From the NCBI GenBank assembly GCA_038380435.1, contig JAWZYU010000020.1, positions 47,276,307 to 47,340,306 on the forward strand: a stretch of 64,000 nucleotides of DNA. The letters are read 5' to 3'. Source of the DNA: Ryuthela nishihirai (lineage: Eukaryota > Arthropoda > Arachnida > Araneae > Heptathelidae). Position 1 is the first letter of the stretch; each line of letters begins with the position of its first letter. A program made the translations under genes and the position numbers. The notes below the pieces were generated by a model, which saw nothing but the letters and a program-made list of their open reading frames with translations, was not told the DNA's origin and searched no databases. This document shows, in pieces, positions 36,986 through 47,287 of this stretch.

Positions 36986-37081
36986 ATTTGGAGTAACAAA
37001 TAATACTTTCGTTTTAATATTACTTCATCATTCCTTAACACCTAAACTAAAAACGCTTGTTTCTACCTTATACTCTGCAAA

Positions 37082-37101
37082 ACACACACACACACACACA
37101 A
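37082..37101. repeat. (AC)n microsatellite
   Basis: An uninterrupted run of about ten AC dinucleotides, just upstream of the non-LTR relic. Confidence 0.9.
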
Positions 37102-37136
37102 ATATGGCCATTATCGGATGGGAAAGATTTTGGCCT

Positions 37137-38280
37137 TAAATAGTCTAGAAATTTCAAAATTTCTGATTTAGATTATGCAGATGATTTGACTCTGTTGGCT
37201 AATAATGTTGATGAGACTCGTAATAGAGTTGGTTTGGTGATAAACAGAGATTAAAGTGATGAAAATTGGTCAGGCGGACAGTGCTTCAGTTGCTTTAAAC
37301 GGCTGTACTCTTGAGCAAGTGTCTCAGTTTAATTATCTTGGGAGCTATGTAACAGATACTGGTGATGTGCGGCATGAGATAAATAAAATAGGGATTGCTG
37401 CTGGGACTTTTAAGAAGCTATGGAGAGAGTGGAAAAATAGGCGTGTACACCTAAATACTAAAATTAGGCTGTATAATAGTTTCTTTCTAAGGTTAGTTAT
37501 GGTAGTGAAACATGGATCCTTTGTAAGCAGGATAACAAGAAACTCGATACCTTTGATTCTAAATGCTTACGCAGTATCTTGGGCATTAAGTGGTTTGCAG
37601 GTAATGATGGGGTTAGGGTTGGGTTGTTTTACCTTGTTTGCACACCATGGGCTAAATGGCCAGGTCACATGGACCCCGAAGGCTCAGAGAAGGTTGGGGG
37701 AGGGGACCCACTGGAACAGCTGTTGGGAGACAGATGGTAGTCTCCCATCAAGGCCATCTTTAACGTGCACAGGGTATGGCTCTCCCGCACACGTGGCCAC
37801 GGATTAACGTCCCATCCGACGGACGGCGGCCTTTCCAAGCCCATCGGTGTCCCCTACTGACCGTGGGCAGGGAATTTTTGCGGAGATAAATCTCAACGCT
37901 GACCCAGCTGGGACTCGAACCTGGGAACTACAGATTACGAGCCTGGCGCGCTACTGACCTAGCCACCCCCGCCCAACGGGGTTAGGAGTCAGCAACCTGC
38001 ATTTAGCAGTATTTTGCACAGAGGGAGACTGCGTTGGTTTGGCCATGTTGCCCGTATGCATAGCTGCAGATTGTGAAATAAAATTATGAACAGTGTGCCT
38101 AAAGGCTTCAGGAAAAGGGGAGACGTAGGATGCAGTGAGGAGATAATGTCAAACAGAACAGACACGTCTGGAGAGAAAAATTGTACAGTCTGGTAAGGAT
38201 AGACATGACTGGAAAGGAAAATTGCAGTCTGATAAGACTGCAGCCCATGGCTGCATGAGGATTTTGTATGTATGTATGTT
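37137..38280 (+). pseudogene. Non-LTR retrotransposon relic (end of reverse transcriptase), split by a SINE-A
   Basis: DLDYADDLTLLANN (about 37168-37205) carries the YADD catalytic motif of reverse transcriptase. In a second frame, LEQVSQFNYLGSYVTDTG and HLNTKIRLYNSF (about 37310-37480) match the thumb and connection segments of invertebrate non-LTR elements. After the SINE-A insertion, RLRWFGHVARMHS (about 38025-38065) and RKRGRRR continue. The 183-codon frame at 37256-37807 is a fusion that runs from this relic into the SINE and is not a real gene. The element ends near a (GTAT)n run at about 38265-38280. Confidence 0.75.
37618..37977 (-). mobile_element. SINE-A inside the non-LTR relic, with 9-bp target duplication
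   Basis: GGGGTTAGG flanks both sides (37609-37617 and 37978-37986). The minus-strand element has the tRNA-like head (TAGCGCGCCAGGCTCGTAAT, and GGTTCGAGTCCCAG for the B-box) and the same body as the copies at 34842 and 53609. It lacks about 15 bp near the CTGAGCGGCACTTTT segment and 10 bp near the CCAGCGTGTTC segment present in the others. The insertion interrupts the reverse-transcriptase relic, so it is younger than that relic. Confidence 0.9.
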
Positions 38281-38299
38281 TAAAAATTAGTACACTTAC

Positions 38300-39002
38300 A
38301 AGCATACTCAGAAAGTTTCACAGCGGTTGAGAGTTTGACATGCTAGAGTTCAGCACCGAATACAAGTGGAAGAGGTGCCCTGTAAGGACTCGATCAAGCT
38401 AGGGCAAAGGGGAGGCGCTTCCATGAGCGCTATTGTAGCAGACCTCTTCATCTAGCAAGGGCATCGGAGCCAGTTCCGTTGGGGGCAGGGGGTGAGAAAT
38501 GTGCCTAAGACTTGTCGTGGTCGAGAAGTTTCGGCCGCGTGCAGATGTGGGCATACTCCATTGGCTGACGGACTCTTGCATGCCCAGCGGACATGACTTG
38601 ACCGGACTTGGCGGGAGCATTTTCAACGAAGAAAGAGTTGGGTCTCGGATTCGGTAGGGGATGGTCGTGAAGACGTCGCCCTGTTAGATATACTTTTTGT
38701 TACGGTGTTCAACACCGGGAGGCTTGGTTGGTTAAAGCCTTGCAAGTAGGATTGGGAATCCTGCTGTCTGGGTATGAGTGACTCGGCAGTCACTGTAGTT
38801 TATATATTTTGTCTGTTCACTGTATTGTTGCTGAAATCGACTTAAATGTAGATATGTAAATAAGAAACATAGGAGTCTAGTTATTGAAACGAACTAGTGC
38901 CACTCTGACGACATAACTATTACCGAGAACTTACCGACTGGGAATAACTCACACACATGATGGGAAGGAGGAAGAAAGAACCCTTACACCACCACCCTCC
39001 CA
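38300..39002. other. GC-rich island, possibly the end of an LTR retrotransposon
   Basis: This 700-bp stretch is far richer in G+C and CpG than its flanks. A segment from TGTTAGATATAC (38683) to ACCCTCCCACA (about 39002) starts TG and ends CA. It contains a TATATATTTTG and later AATAAG strings, which would suit an LTR of about 320 bp. No second LTR, primer-binding site or target duplication was found. The upstream part (38330-38680) has no recognised protein in any frame. Confidence 0.3.
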
Positions 39003-39964
39003 CAGAATGCTAACAACCAGAACATATACACAGAGTTCAAGGATTTCATTCTGGTTTAATCCAGTCACTTTGCACCCAACTTTTTTGATCCAGGCCTGCA
39101 CGAGTCTCTGTTCTTTGGGATTTGGTGCAACCTTTGTTTATGGGCCTCCCAGGGTCACTTTTTAAAAGTTAATTAGGAAAACATGCATTGGCGATTTAAT
39201 CCTTGCTAGATTTCTAAAGATTCTCATTTGAATCTGTAAGGAATAATATGACGAATTTCCTAGAAGTTATCCTAGTTGACCTAATTAACTATTGATAACT
39301 CACGTCTATGTTATAAATGTATTCACTCCTGTACCTTAAATAAATAGCGTTATATTGGTACCCACATACACATATATATCTATCGATAATATAGAATATT
39401 TTCAGCATATAGTAAACATTTTCAAACAAATTTAATTTTTATTAACTTATTAAAGAAAATTTGCTAGAGTCGTGATAAAAAAATTCCTAATCATTATGCA
39501 CAAATCAGAAAAAGTATATTTACAACACATAATGGATGGCAGCAATCACATTCAAGCTCTCAAAAAGTCACTCTTGAATTCCACGATAGCTCTGCAGGAG
39601 GAACTTAGTACTTCGTATCCAAAGCAATTTCTACACTTATAAACGTCTGGTTCTCACATACATACATACATTGCACAGAATCCCTATATTACAACCACCA
39701 AATATTTTACAAAAAGCAACTTGTAGTTCTATAAAATTTTTTAAGACGTTTGGAAAATTTACATAAACAATTTTAATGAAACAAATTTTAATTTTATTAG
39801 CTCAGCCTAGATCCTAACTTTTCTTATGTTCATTTCTGAAAATGTTTTTCGTGCTCATTCATTTTCTCTAAATAAAATGCCAAGTCTTGATAACCTTTCT
39901 TCTGTCATTTTACTTGCAACATAATTTTTAATTTTGAAAACGAGCATTTCGAAATTGCTATAGT
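39003..39964. other. AT-rich non-coding stretch
   Basis: No coding frame, known repeat or RNA gene could be supported. A short (CATA)n run lies near 39656-39670. Confidence 0.4.
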
Positions 39965-40059
39965 CAGTGGCAAACTGGCCAGGGTGTCAGCTTACCAGAT
40001 GGCAAGTGGGCCCCTTTTGTCTCCTGACTACCAATATTTTTAGACCCAGTCCGTCACTG
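39965..40059. mobile_element. Very short hAT MITE with perfect 8-bp target duplication
   Basis: The 95-bp unit begins CAGTGGCAAACTGG and ends CCAGTCCGTCACTG, whose reverse complement is CAGTGACGGACTGG. GCTATAGT flanks both sides exactly (39957-39964 and 40060-40067). The CAGTGGCGGACTGGC-type end is known from hAT elements. It is too short to code for anything. Confidence 0.8.
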
Positions 40060-40067
40060 GCTATAGT

Positions 40068-42961
40068 CTAGTGAGGATTTAAATAGACTGAGAGGATATA
40101 CACATCTGGAAAAGCCAAAATAATATAGTTTAAAATAATCAATAAATTAGCCACTTCCATTATGATAGAAATCTCATTTAAACTTTTAAAACGCCTTTTG
40201 AGTTCCATAATGGCTATGTCGAAAGTGACTTTGAATACCTCGATTCTGTTCATTCTTAAGCCTCTCGTCCTACTAGTACAGCTCACCATTCATACTTCAG
40301 ATTTTAGGCACGAGGTCTGAAATCTTGTTTCCACGGCCCATATTATTGCCATCCTTTGTGCACTTCATTGAATTATTAAAATTGTTCTTCATTCTCGTAA
40401 GCCTGCTAATGCAGTGTGCAGAAACTGGGAGGATTTTGAAAGGTCAACATTTAGATATTCCTTAAATTTAGATTTAGCATCCATCGACTGCAAAATTTTT
40501 GATAGTATTTGTAGAAGCAAAGTGATAACGAATCTGTATCTTTTTCTTAAATCCTGTTTTCTGGTCACCACCTGCGCTGCTTAATCGATCTTTGCTATTT
40601 CTTTTGTACAGCATACAAATTTACAGAATTGTAAAATTACTCTTTTTTCTTTTGCAAATGTGTCTCCTGCTCTGAAAACTAACATGTTGAGATATTTGTT
40701 ATCAGTGCTTGTAGTTTTAAAAAAAACCCTAAACTTTCTCGTTTTAATATTTTGGGTCCCATTGAGCAAAGGATCCTGGTGCAGTTTCTGACTATTGTAT
40801 ATTCAGAGCCAGATTTACATCTCACATACCTCTAGGCAGAAGCGGTAATGCATATTTTTATATTTACAATTGTTTCAATTTTCAATAAATTTTTTGTAAC
40901 CATTAATGAATGTAATCGAAATGAATGTATGAATTTTACTGATAAATAATACTGCATTATCAAATACAGATGTTAACCCACAGTTTAAAAAGGTTCCTTT
41001 TCCGTATTTTTTTTTTTCAATAAACAATTTTCTATCAATTTTGGGACGTTTAGGTCATGTATAACAGCAGTATCTGCTAACAAATATTTCAGCTTAAAAT
41101 CGAGGCTTGGGTTCTCCAAGTCTCGATTTAAAGCAATATTTTTAAAATCTATAATTCTGTGACGTTTTTCAGTAAGAAGCTTATTTTAAAGCTATATAAA
41201 ATAAATAAAAATATATAGAGTTTTAAAATGTGGTTTTCCATTCACATAAATGTTAACCACTGATTCATTAGAACATTTTGTTTTTAAACTGAACGCCATT
41301 GATCAGATCACCGATCTTTAGGATGTATGATAAAGTATAACATTAAAGGGCCAAATATGTTTAATAATATGCTGTGGATCCTCACAATCATGGATTCAGG
41401 AGGGAGGGTAAAAAAAAAATCAATATATGAAGATAGAAATATTTACGTCGAAGGCAGCAATCATGCATACATCACACCATTATAAAAATATATATATAAA
41501 TTAAAACATCTAATTTTCCTATACACGCCTTAAAAAGTAGAAAATTAAGCATATCGATGGTGCAATCCTTAACTCGTAACTATAAGCCATTGCGTTCAGA
41601 TTATTTTATTCAATTCTAAAATTCTTTAATAATAATAATAATACAATACCAATAATACAATGAATAACAAAATAAAACATCACAATTTCAGCAAGAAAAA
41701 AATAACAGTTCCTGTATAAACCAAGTTAAATATAATAAAGTTCCAGTTTTAAATTAAATATAATAAAGCTTCAAATAAAGTTCCAGTTTTCAATTTAAAT
41801 TGCTACATTTACAATTTATGACAAACGTTGCTTCAGAGCCGTAATTCTTAATTCAAAACCAATATTAATGTAGTAATAATAAAAATAGTATACAAAACAG
41901 CTACGTATTATAATCTGGGTATTTCTTCAAAATTGTTTGACAATAAATTTCCGAATTTTTTACTTTAAATTTTGATAAATTAATTTCCATTCTGGTTTTT
42001 AGATTAAAACTGTTATACATAAAACGACGTCTTAATATATTTTTATGTGGCAAAAACAGAATGAATTAACTTTTCCTCTTCTCATAAGTTGATATAGTAT
42101 TAGGTAGCCAATATTCATGAATAAAAATATTAGAATCTTATACAAATAAATATGTCTTAAGTTGTAAAAATGTTAAGTTCCCAGTAACTGTCTACTTGTA
42201 AAAGTTTTTACATTAAATGCCAACTTATAAAATTTTTTATAAACAGTAAATAAATTTAGTAAATTAGTAAATTATTTTTGTAATCGCCTCCCCAAACACA
42301 TATACCATATTGTAACAAGGAAAAAGTCCACGAATAATACAAAATACTTAAAGAAAATAGTATCAAAGCATTTTTTAAGAGTTAACTCTTTCCAGAATAG
42401 GACAATCACTATACTGATAATACTTATTTCAAAATATATAAACTTAATTTTTCTTCTGATTTATTTAAATATAACTTCGTTATAGCGAACGATAAATGAA
42501 TAGTCAGTAAATCACATTCATTATAATTTCTTAACCGTTTTAAATTATCAGAATTATAAATTATTGCTCCATCATCTACAAAATATGCGAATGAACAAAT
42601 TTAAATTCCAAAAATCAAAAATAAAATTGGTCCTAGAACTGATCCTCAAGGGACCCCTGTTTTTACACTCAAATAATTGCTCCATTTAGCCTAACAGCTC
42701 GTTTTCACTTGACAAAAAAAACTTTTAAACCAAGATTCCACTATAACCCCACAGTTTCTTTCAACAGAATTGCATGTTGAATAGAATCAAGAGCTTTTCT
42801 TATATCTAAGAATAGCACAGCAGTTTTTTTTACTCTCATTAATTACAGTATAGACTTTCTTTGTAACATCCAGTATTTTTTTTTAGTCTGAATCGAAAGA
42901 GTCATGAAAAGAATTGTTTTATTGTAAAAATTAAAAACTCTATTTTTCACTGCCTTTTCAT
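40068..42961. other. AT-rich non-coding region
   Basis: No frame longer than 73 codons and no exon or recognised transposon. CAGAGCCAGATTTAC at about 40806 resembles one hAT end without a partner. Short AAT and AATA repeats occur near 41625-41660. Confidence 0.4.
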
Positions 42962-43096
42962 ATAATAAATAAATAAATACCCCCTCAAGCAGCTGCTTGC
43001 CACAGAGGTCTGACAGGAGCCTGTCAGTTTATATGCCACAGTAGTAGATCTGAGAGGATGGCAGGACCTCAGCAGAAAAACGACACATACATCCAT
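42962..43096 (-). repeat. SINE-B, 5'-truncated copy
   Basis: On the + strand it reads AATAAATAAATACCCCCTCA, then AGCAGCTGCTTGCCACAGAG, CTGTCAGTTTATATGCCACA and CAGGACCTCAGCAGAAA. This is the reverse complement of the SINE-B body and end. The tRNA-like head is missing, as in a 5'-truncated insertion. The A/T tail lies at the left, consistent with minus-strand orientation. Confidence 0.75.
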
Positions 43097-43829
43097 TACT
43101 TTTGAAAAAACTGGTTTTATTACTATAGACCTGTAGTTGCTTAATTTAAATATAGGTGTAATAACAGCTAATTTGAAATCGTCATAAATATTTCACTTTC
43201 TAAAGATGCATTTACTAGTTTTAAGTCTCAGGTGATATTTAAGAACAATTTTTAACATTTGGACAGTAAAACCATCATGCCATGTACCTTCGTTATTGTT
43301 TAAACTGCTTATAATAACCTTAACATATTTTTTTATTAACACTAACTATAAAAATGGAATCTAAAGTACTATTTGAATTAAAACTGTGTTTATGAATGAA
43401 TGTTTCTTCTTCTGGTATTCCCATAATATTGTGTTAATGAAAGCTATATTCACTAACTCTTAATAGAACACTCGACAAGACCCTTGACAAATTAATTTAT
43501 AAACTGGCAATCCCATGAATTAAGTGCACTCATATGCTTTACAAAAGCAGTTTTTAAAAATAAATACACAGTAAAACTGTAAATATTAAATTCTATTTAA
43601 TTAATGTAGCACTGTATTTTAAAATCCTTATTACTAGTATTCAAGGTCTATAAATTTGGCATTTTAGGTTAGCCCCACTTATTTTGTGGTTTTAATAAAA
43701 CAACAAAAAATTAGCAAATTACTATATCCCTGTGACTATTCGTTAAGTCCCAAACTGCATTTGGAGAACCATTTCAAATTCCAGATATGGACCATTAACA
43801 ATAAAAGAAATTTGGGTCGCATGAAATAT

Positions 43830-44135
43830 GTTGTAGGTGTTAGGTTACTAATGATACATTATGGCATGGTTGGGGATGGAAATCCACTGGAAAGCTGTTA
43901 AGGGCATATGAGGGCCTCATAAGATCATTCATAATGTTTTCTAATGTGCACTGGATATGTTTCTTAGTGCATGGACCACAGGTTAAAAATTAATCTGATG
44001 GATGGCATCATTTCCAAACCAAATGTCTTTTCTTCCCCTTGACAAGGCATGGGCAAACAGAGAACATATCAATTCAATATTGGCAAAGTTGGGAAGCAAA
44101 ACTCAGGTTACGAGTCTGGCATGTTATCATCATCA
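43830..44135 (-). repeat. SINE-A, degraded copy
   Basis: Blocks CCACTGGAAAGCTGTTAAGG, TTTTCTAATGTGCACTGGAT, GACCACAGGTTAAAAATTAA, TCTGATGGATGGCATCATTT and GGTTACGAGTCTGGCATG follow the order of the plus-strand view of the minus-oriented SINE-A copies. Most CpGs have become TG or CA, as in old methylated repeats. The borders are approximate. Confidence 0.6.
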
Positions 44136-44349
44136 TTTGATAAGTAGTTTTGATTTGATGCTAAGCAGCAACATGATACTTGAGAAAATGAGGTGCCTTT
44201 ATAGCTTCTTTTGAATATTATATTGAGTAGTGTAACTGATAAATGTACTGGTACTCCTTCATCCATGATGACCAACTAACTAGTAAGCAAGGGGTAATTT
44301 GAAAACTTGAAGTCAACCTGCATAACGTGTAAACTGTAAGGAAGTCAAT

Positions 44350-45040
44350 ATTGGCAGATCATGTATGTCATAGCAACAAGCTTCCCTGACGAACTAAAGA
44401 GGCTTCATCACTAAAGATGAACAAACTGCTCTTGGATTCAAAGTGGCAAAAGACAAGCTAAAGCCTTCTCTGTTTAAATACAAGGAGAGATTGCTTGATG
44501 AGCCCATGCTTGTATATGGAGTGCTTAACCTGCATGTGCTGAAAAAAAAATCATTTCCCAGTGTACTGGAAGTTGAACCTTAAGGCATGGATTACTGGCA
44601 GTTCTTTTTTTAAACTGGATCACTAACTATCAAAAAAAATTGTGTTCAAAGTTATCATCTTAGATAATGCATCGGGCCATTCAGTTGATGACCTTATGTA
44701 ACATGCATCCTAATATAGAACTGATGTTTTTACCATCAGACACCACCTCTTTATTGCAGCCTTTAGATCAGGGAGTTAGTGATCAAGTGCTTCAAGAGCT
44801 GCTACACTCACATAGTTGACACTATTGAGAATGATCCATCCATGACAGTCACTGGTTATTAGAAGAGCTACCCCACAGCTAAGAGTAAAGCCAAAGTGAG
44901 ATTCCATAGAAGAATTGTTAAGACTGTGGGGAAGGTGGTGAATGATTTCAAAGGGTTACCAACAGTTGATGCAGAGGTGCACAAGATACTGGTACATAAT
45001 GCAGGTGGTGAGGTTTCGACATGTCAATTTTCAGTAATGC
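44350..45040 (+). pseudogene. Tigger/jerky-type transposase relic (DDE domain)
   Basis: Read in pieces on the + strand: TALGFKVAKDKLKPSLFKYK (about 44428-44485) corresponds to the segment after the first catalytic aspartate. PSVYWKLNLKAWITGS follows (about 44555-44605). VIILDNASGHSVDDLM (about 44650-44700) holds the second aspartate, and LMFLPSDTTSLLQPLDQGV (about 44720-44780) matches the PPNTTSLIQPMDQGV signature of pogo/Tigger transposases. VNDFKGLPTVD near 44938-44970 is a possible C-terminal remnant. There are stops and shifts throughout. Ends were not found. Confidence 0.7.
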
Positions 45041-46125
45041 ATACACATTACCAATAACTTTCAGTAATTATGTGTATTCAGAATATGCATATTCAGACAT
45101 TTACATTAGTTTACATGTGTTTATTATCAGGTAAATTTACATTACATCTGTTATTTATAATAATGACAATGCAAATATGGATTTCCAACAAAAGCTGTCT
45201 AAAGCAATGCGTATTGTTTTAATGAAGCTTATACTTTTTATAATATTGCTACAAAAAATCAATTTGGTAATTGTTTGGAATTGCTTCCGATATTTTCAAG
45301 GGTGTTTTGGCACGTTTGAATTGTAGTAATGAGGTGTATTTCATAGAGGTAAATGTGAATAACAAAGTGCTTATATGGGTTATCATTAGTTATGGAATTA
45401 AGAAATTTTTTGTAACAGACTATCACAGCAGAATGCCATTAATTTGATGCATAGTCTGCTGATCTGTGTGCTACTTAGAGTTTGTGTAGGTGCATGGATA
45501 CAAATAGCACTGATACAATTGTTTGAGTTATAATGTTGCTAATGGTGTTCTGTAAATATATGTCTGTTGTCTGTAAATGCAAATTTTATTTGTTAAAAGA
45601 GGATATTACAGTAATATATTAATAAAGTTTAGTAATTGGTTTTTATTAAGTGTGAAATGGAAATGTTTTGTAATTTGCATTATTTGAACTAGTTGTCTCT
45701 AATTGGCTTTTTCTAATACAAGAAGAATTGCCAGCATTGCTCCTGTCGTTGCTGACATCAGCATGCACTCTCATAACCCACGGCTTTGTTTCTATGCAAA
45801 CTTCAAGAGTTTTATTTCAATTTTGATAGATTTTGGTCCCCTTCCCGAGATAATGAACTGAATGGTCCTAAATTTTGTATGCAGGTTTCCCTGTGTGATC
45901 CCACGTTGAGTTAAAAAATCAGATCCCTGACTGCAATGTGATGTCTTAATATAATGCCATAGGGAGGCTAGGGATCCGACACAAGTTGATGAAGTTCTTA
46001 AGCTTTCTCAATTAGAAATCATGAATGATGAAGCTATGAATGGAGAAAGGCATTTTATCCAAAATACCAATTTCTAACTACCTAATGAACCTAACTAGTT
46101 AATATTTGCACTGCACATCCTCATG
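45041..46125. other. Non-coding stretch between the Tigger relic and the nested element
   Basis: No frame or repeat was recognised. Part may be the decayed 3' region of the Tigger relic, but no CAGG-type end could be located. Confidence 0.3.
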
Positions 46126-47287
46126 CAGAGCTGCCAACCTTGCATGATGAAAATTACGATTTAGGAGAGTGAAAAATCAGAGCAGGGCAGTTCTGCAGTT
46201 TACAGCTCTCAGGCACCATTTTTTAATGCAAATCAATAGTGCGTTGCATCTGATGGTACGCTCAACTTCCGAACTCCTAGGGGAGACAAAAAATTCAATT
46301 TTTCCAGAATTATACCAAAGTTTTAATATTACTTTGGTAAAAAAAAACCCTGCTAAATATGCATTTATACTAATCACAAAAGATTTCAATATCACATTAG
46401 AAAGAATATTCGGCAAAAGTGTCAATCTGGCGATGGCTGCAATCTTTATTTTTTGAAACCAACGGTCCTTGGAATGGCATTTTACCGAATATTCAGCTTC
46501 ATGAAAAGTTCTACAAATAATAACCTAAACACTCATATTACTAGCAGTAAAGAGGCTGTACAATGAGAATATGTTCAGTAAAGAATATAATGATAACTGT
46601 TTATTCCTAAGCATAGAATTTTGTTTACACTAGAATAGTATAGAGACATATTTTCCAAATTGCGCATATCGTTATACAGCGAATGTCAGTCAGTACCATC
46701 CGAGGCTACTCATTTCAACAGCCTATTATCACTAACAACGTTCATTCTGCACTAAAAAAAAACTTGCAAAAATCAATAATTTCATCAGAGGGCTATTCAA
46801 ACAAGCACATACCACTAAAAATGAATTGCTGTTCTGCAATTTAAGAAAACCCCAGTACAAAATTATTGAGATAACCATTTTAACCTGAACATACTGCTAA
46901 ACAATGAACAACTGCTCTGCCTTTTTTACTGACCAAAGCCTAAAAAACAAAATTAAAATCATCTGCAACTTTCAGTATACTTTTCAAATACCTTTATGCT
47001 ACATATATAAGAATTAAATCCAAATTACACTTAAAAAATACAATTATATGTTAGTTAAATCTGCATTTAGTAGGAAAGGTTCTGAAAATAAACTTCTTTT
47101 ATTAACTGTAGAAGGTTAGACCTGCAAAAAAAATAATCAAGAACCAGAGGCAGCACAAAATATACTAACAGAGAATTGAATAAATTGTTCAATACGATGA
47201 AAGCTACTGTACTACATAAATTCTTGTTTTTTTAATCCTACTAAAAAACAATTGTTAGACCTTTTAACCTTACTTTACACACCTTAA

